Shown here: piece after piece, positions 9,886-10,647 of the stretch
Position numbering within the stretch: position 1 is the first letter of the stretch
Layout: each line of letters opens with the position of its first letter
From: BJHL01 sp035299305
Lineage (GTDB): Bacteria > Planctomycetota > Phycisphaerae > Phycisphaerales > UBA1924
Direction: 5' to 3'
Assembly (NCBI GenBank): GCA_035299305.1
Contig: DATGWV010000099.1
Span: 1 to 10,647, forward strand
Length of the DNA: 10,647 nt
Made by a program: the position numbers and the translations under genes
Notes under the pieces: generated by a model
Told to the model about the DNA's origin: nothing
Databases searched by the model: none
The model's input: the letters and a program-made list of their open reading frames with translations, nothing else

Positions 9886-10057
9886 GGTTCTGAGGCTGGC
9901 GGCTTGATTCCGCTGGGGCGCGAGCGACCGAACTTGCGAAGCAAAGCCGCAATCGAACGCGTTTCCGCAGGCCTTTCTTCTTCCCGCACGTAAAAAGACG
10001 TATACGCGACACCACGATGTGGTTGCGCATCACGGCGATTTCGGGCTGGTGGAAGGC

Positions 10058-10091
10058 AGATGACGCATGACTTGGCATGACATGGCGTGAC
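10058..10091. repeat. Phased GCATGAC direct repeats with 10-bp period
   Basis: GCATGAC at 10065-10071, GCATGAC at 10075-10081 and GCGTGAC at 10085-10091 are spaced 10 bp start to start. A related AGATGAC at 10058-10064 adjoins the first copy. Spacing of about one helical turn puts the copies on the same DNA face, as in arrays for regulator binding. The function is unknown. Confidence 0.5.
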
Positions 10092-10181
10092 TGGCGGTTC
10101 TTGACCGGGGAAGTCGAAGGACGAGCCGACCGCGCGTTGTGATCCGCTTGCGATATGCACGGGGCATGCGGCAGGACGGGG

Positions 10182-10225
10182 CTTGGATTGTGCAGCTTGG
10201 GTTTGTGCAGCCTTGGATTGTGCAG
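10182..10225. repeat. Three tandem copies of a 14-15 bp unit (CTTGGATTGTGCAG)
   Basis: The copies lie at 10182-10195, 10196-10210 and 10211-10225, back to back. The middle copy reads CTTGGGTTTGTGCAG and the third has an extra leading C. They lie in the leader region before the gene at 10378. Translated, they would give repeated LGLCS, but no credible gene covers them. Confidence 0.6.
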
Positions 10226-10234
10226 AAAGAGTGC

Positions 10235-10251
10235 ATGCATGACGCATGCAT
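10235..10251. repeat. Inverted repeat ATGCATG-ACG-CATGCAT
   Basis: A perfect 7-bp stem with a 3-nt spacer lies ten bases after the tandem repeats. It could be a dyad operator or an RNA hairpin. There is no T-tract on the plus strand, so a terminator is unlikely. Confidence 0.45.
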
Positions 10252-10377
10252 ATGCAGACAGGGGCCCGGTGTGTGTCGTTCACCGGATGTTGAATGCCTT
10301 TTTACTCACGCCGCGCGACGTCTCGCGCATCTTCCTCTCACCTCAGCTTGTGTATTTCCAGTCGAGAGAATCTTCAC

Positions 10378-10647
10378 ATGCCACGTGCCAGCAACTCGGT
10401 TGACGACAAGAAGGGCGACAGCAAAGCCAAGACCACGCGCAAGAAGGCGAAGGCCGATGACGCGGTGGAGAGCAAGCCTGAGAAGGCGGAGCGTGCGTCG
10501 TCGCGCGCGGAAGCTCGCCCGGAGCCCAAGCCTGAGCCCGTTCGCGAAGAGCGCGCGGAGCGTCGGCCAGAGGCTCGCGATGATCGGCGTGAAGATCGGC
10601 GTGAAGATCGGCCCTTGCCGGTTCCGCCGCCTCGCACGCTGGGTGGC
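10378..10647 (+). CDS. Protein with highly charged, disordered N-terminus (5' part only, C-terminus outside window)
   Basis: The reading frame is open from the ATG at 10378 to the window edge (90 codons). The product begins MPRASNSVDDKKGDSKAK and is almost entirely K, R, E, D, A and P, with no hydrophobic core, so it is an intrinsically disordered extension. DDRREDRREDR comes from a perfect 12-bp tandem repeat (10582-10605, with half a further unit to 10611). The last visible residues, LPVPPPRTLGG, may mark the approach to a folded domain. GAGAGA about 10 nt before the ATG is an acceptable ribosome site. Such arms are known on RNA-binding proteins, including extended Rho factors, DEAD-box helicases and initiation factors, in planctomycetes and actinobacteria. 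Nothing here identifies which, so I give no function. Confidence 0.75.
   Translation, partial: MPRASNSVDDKKGDSKAKTTRKKAKADDAVESKPEKAERASSRAEARPEPKPEPVREERAERRPEARDDRREDRREDRPLPVPPPRTLGG

Larger units (their letters stand above)
9892..10377 (+). other. Non-coding stretch, probable long 5' leader of the gene at 10378 (or a separate small RNA)
   Basis: I find no convincing gene in these 486 bp. The first 100 bases after the predicted start site contain several small hairpins, such as GCGG-CTTGATT-CCGC and TTGC-GAA-GCAA. Further right are three sets of short repeats, listed separately. No strong internal terminator is visible, so a leader of about 485 nt reading into the gene at 10378 is the simplest model. 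I do not recognise a known riboswitch, 6S, SRP or tmRNA signature. Confidence 0.4.

Noticed and set aside
9895..9990. Possible tRNA, because of a T-arm-like stem GCGG-CTTGATT-CCGC
   Set aside because: The loop does not fit the TTCRANN pattern and there is no acceptor stem, anticodon arm or CCA context around it.
10058..10225. CRISPR array or plasmid-type iterons
   Set aside because: The repeats are only 7-15 bp, without unique spacers of regular length, and no cas, rep or partition genes are near.
9042..10283. 413-codon minus-strand frame overlapping the end of pcrA and the non-coding stretch
   Set aside because: Most of it is the complement of pcrA, and the part beyond pcrA shows no ribosome site, no domain and no coding-like composition.
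10155..10403. Small plus-strand frame of 82 codons with LGLCS repeats
   Set aside because: It is made by the tandem DNA repeats, lacks a Shine-Dalgarno, and overlaps the start of the better-supported gene at 10378.

Overview
The window is a GC-rich bacterial chromosomal segment, most likely from a planctomycete of the Phycisphaerae type. This is an inference from three things: two secreted proteins with VPLPxxxW PEP-CTERM-type sorting tails, a cache-domain sensor of a style common in Planctomycetota/Verrucomicrobiota, and lineage-style insertions in RadA and PcrA. Nothing here is a 16S-grade marker, and a verrucomicrobial origin is not excluded.

Left third (1-3518, minus strand): two co-oriented signalling genes. 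A large hybrid sensor histidine kinase (777-3518) has a periplasmic helical sensor, HAMP, PAS, HisKA, HATPase_c and receiver domains, but no Hpt domain. Downstream is the 5' part of a second membrane sensor (1-681) with an extracytoplasmic cache-like domain; its output domain lies outside the window.

Middle (3623-5146, plus strand): radA/sms, the branch-migration helicase of recombinational repair, divergent from the kinase and ending in a strong bidirectional hairpin terminator. That terminator is shared with the convergent pair of tandem paralogous genes (5204-5974 and 6156-6938, minus strand). These encode about 260-residue exported proteins with N-terminal signal peptides and C-terminal sorting signals, roughly 70% identical by eye. 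Each mRNA leader carries a small GAAA-tetraloop hairpin immediately upstream of a purine-rich Shine-Dalgarno sequence.

Right third: a PcrA/UvrD-type SF1 helicase (7230-9800, plus strand) with an unusual in-frame insertion before motif III and a C-terminal Tudor-like domain. It is followed by a 577-bp non-coding stretch (9801-10377). That stretch begins with a terminator-like hairpin and a near-consensus sigma-70 promoter and holds several short phased repeats and palindromes. It leads into the first 90 codons of a gene whose product starts with a highly charged, disordered region (10378 onward).

The genes do not form one pathway. Two are core DNA-repair genes (radA, pcrA) and two are signalling genes. 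The paralogous exported pair is the least described part and, with its shared leader design and the non-coding region at the right, is the best target for follow-up. I see no CRISPR array, tRNA, rRNA, transposase or defence system.
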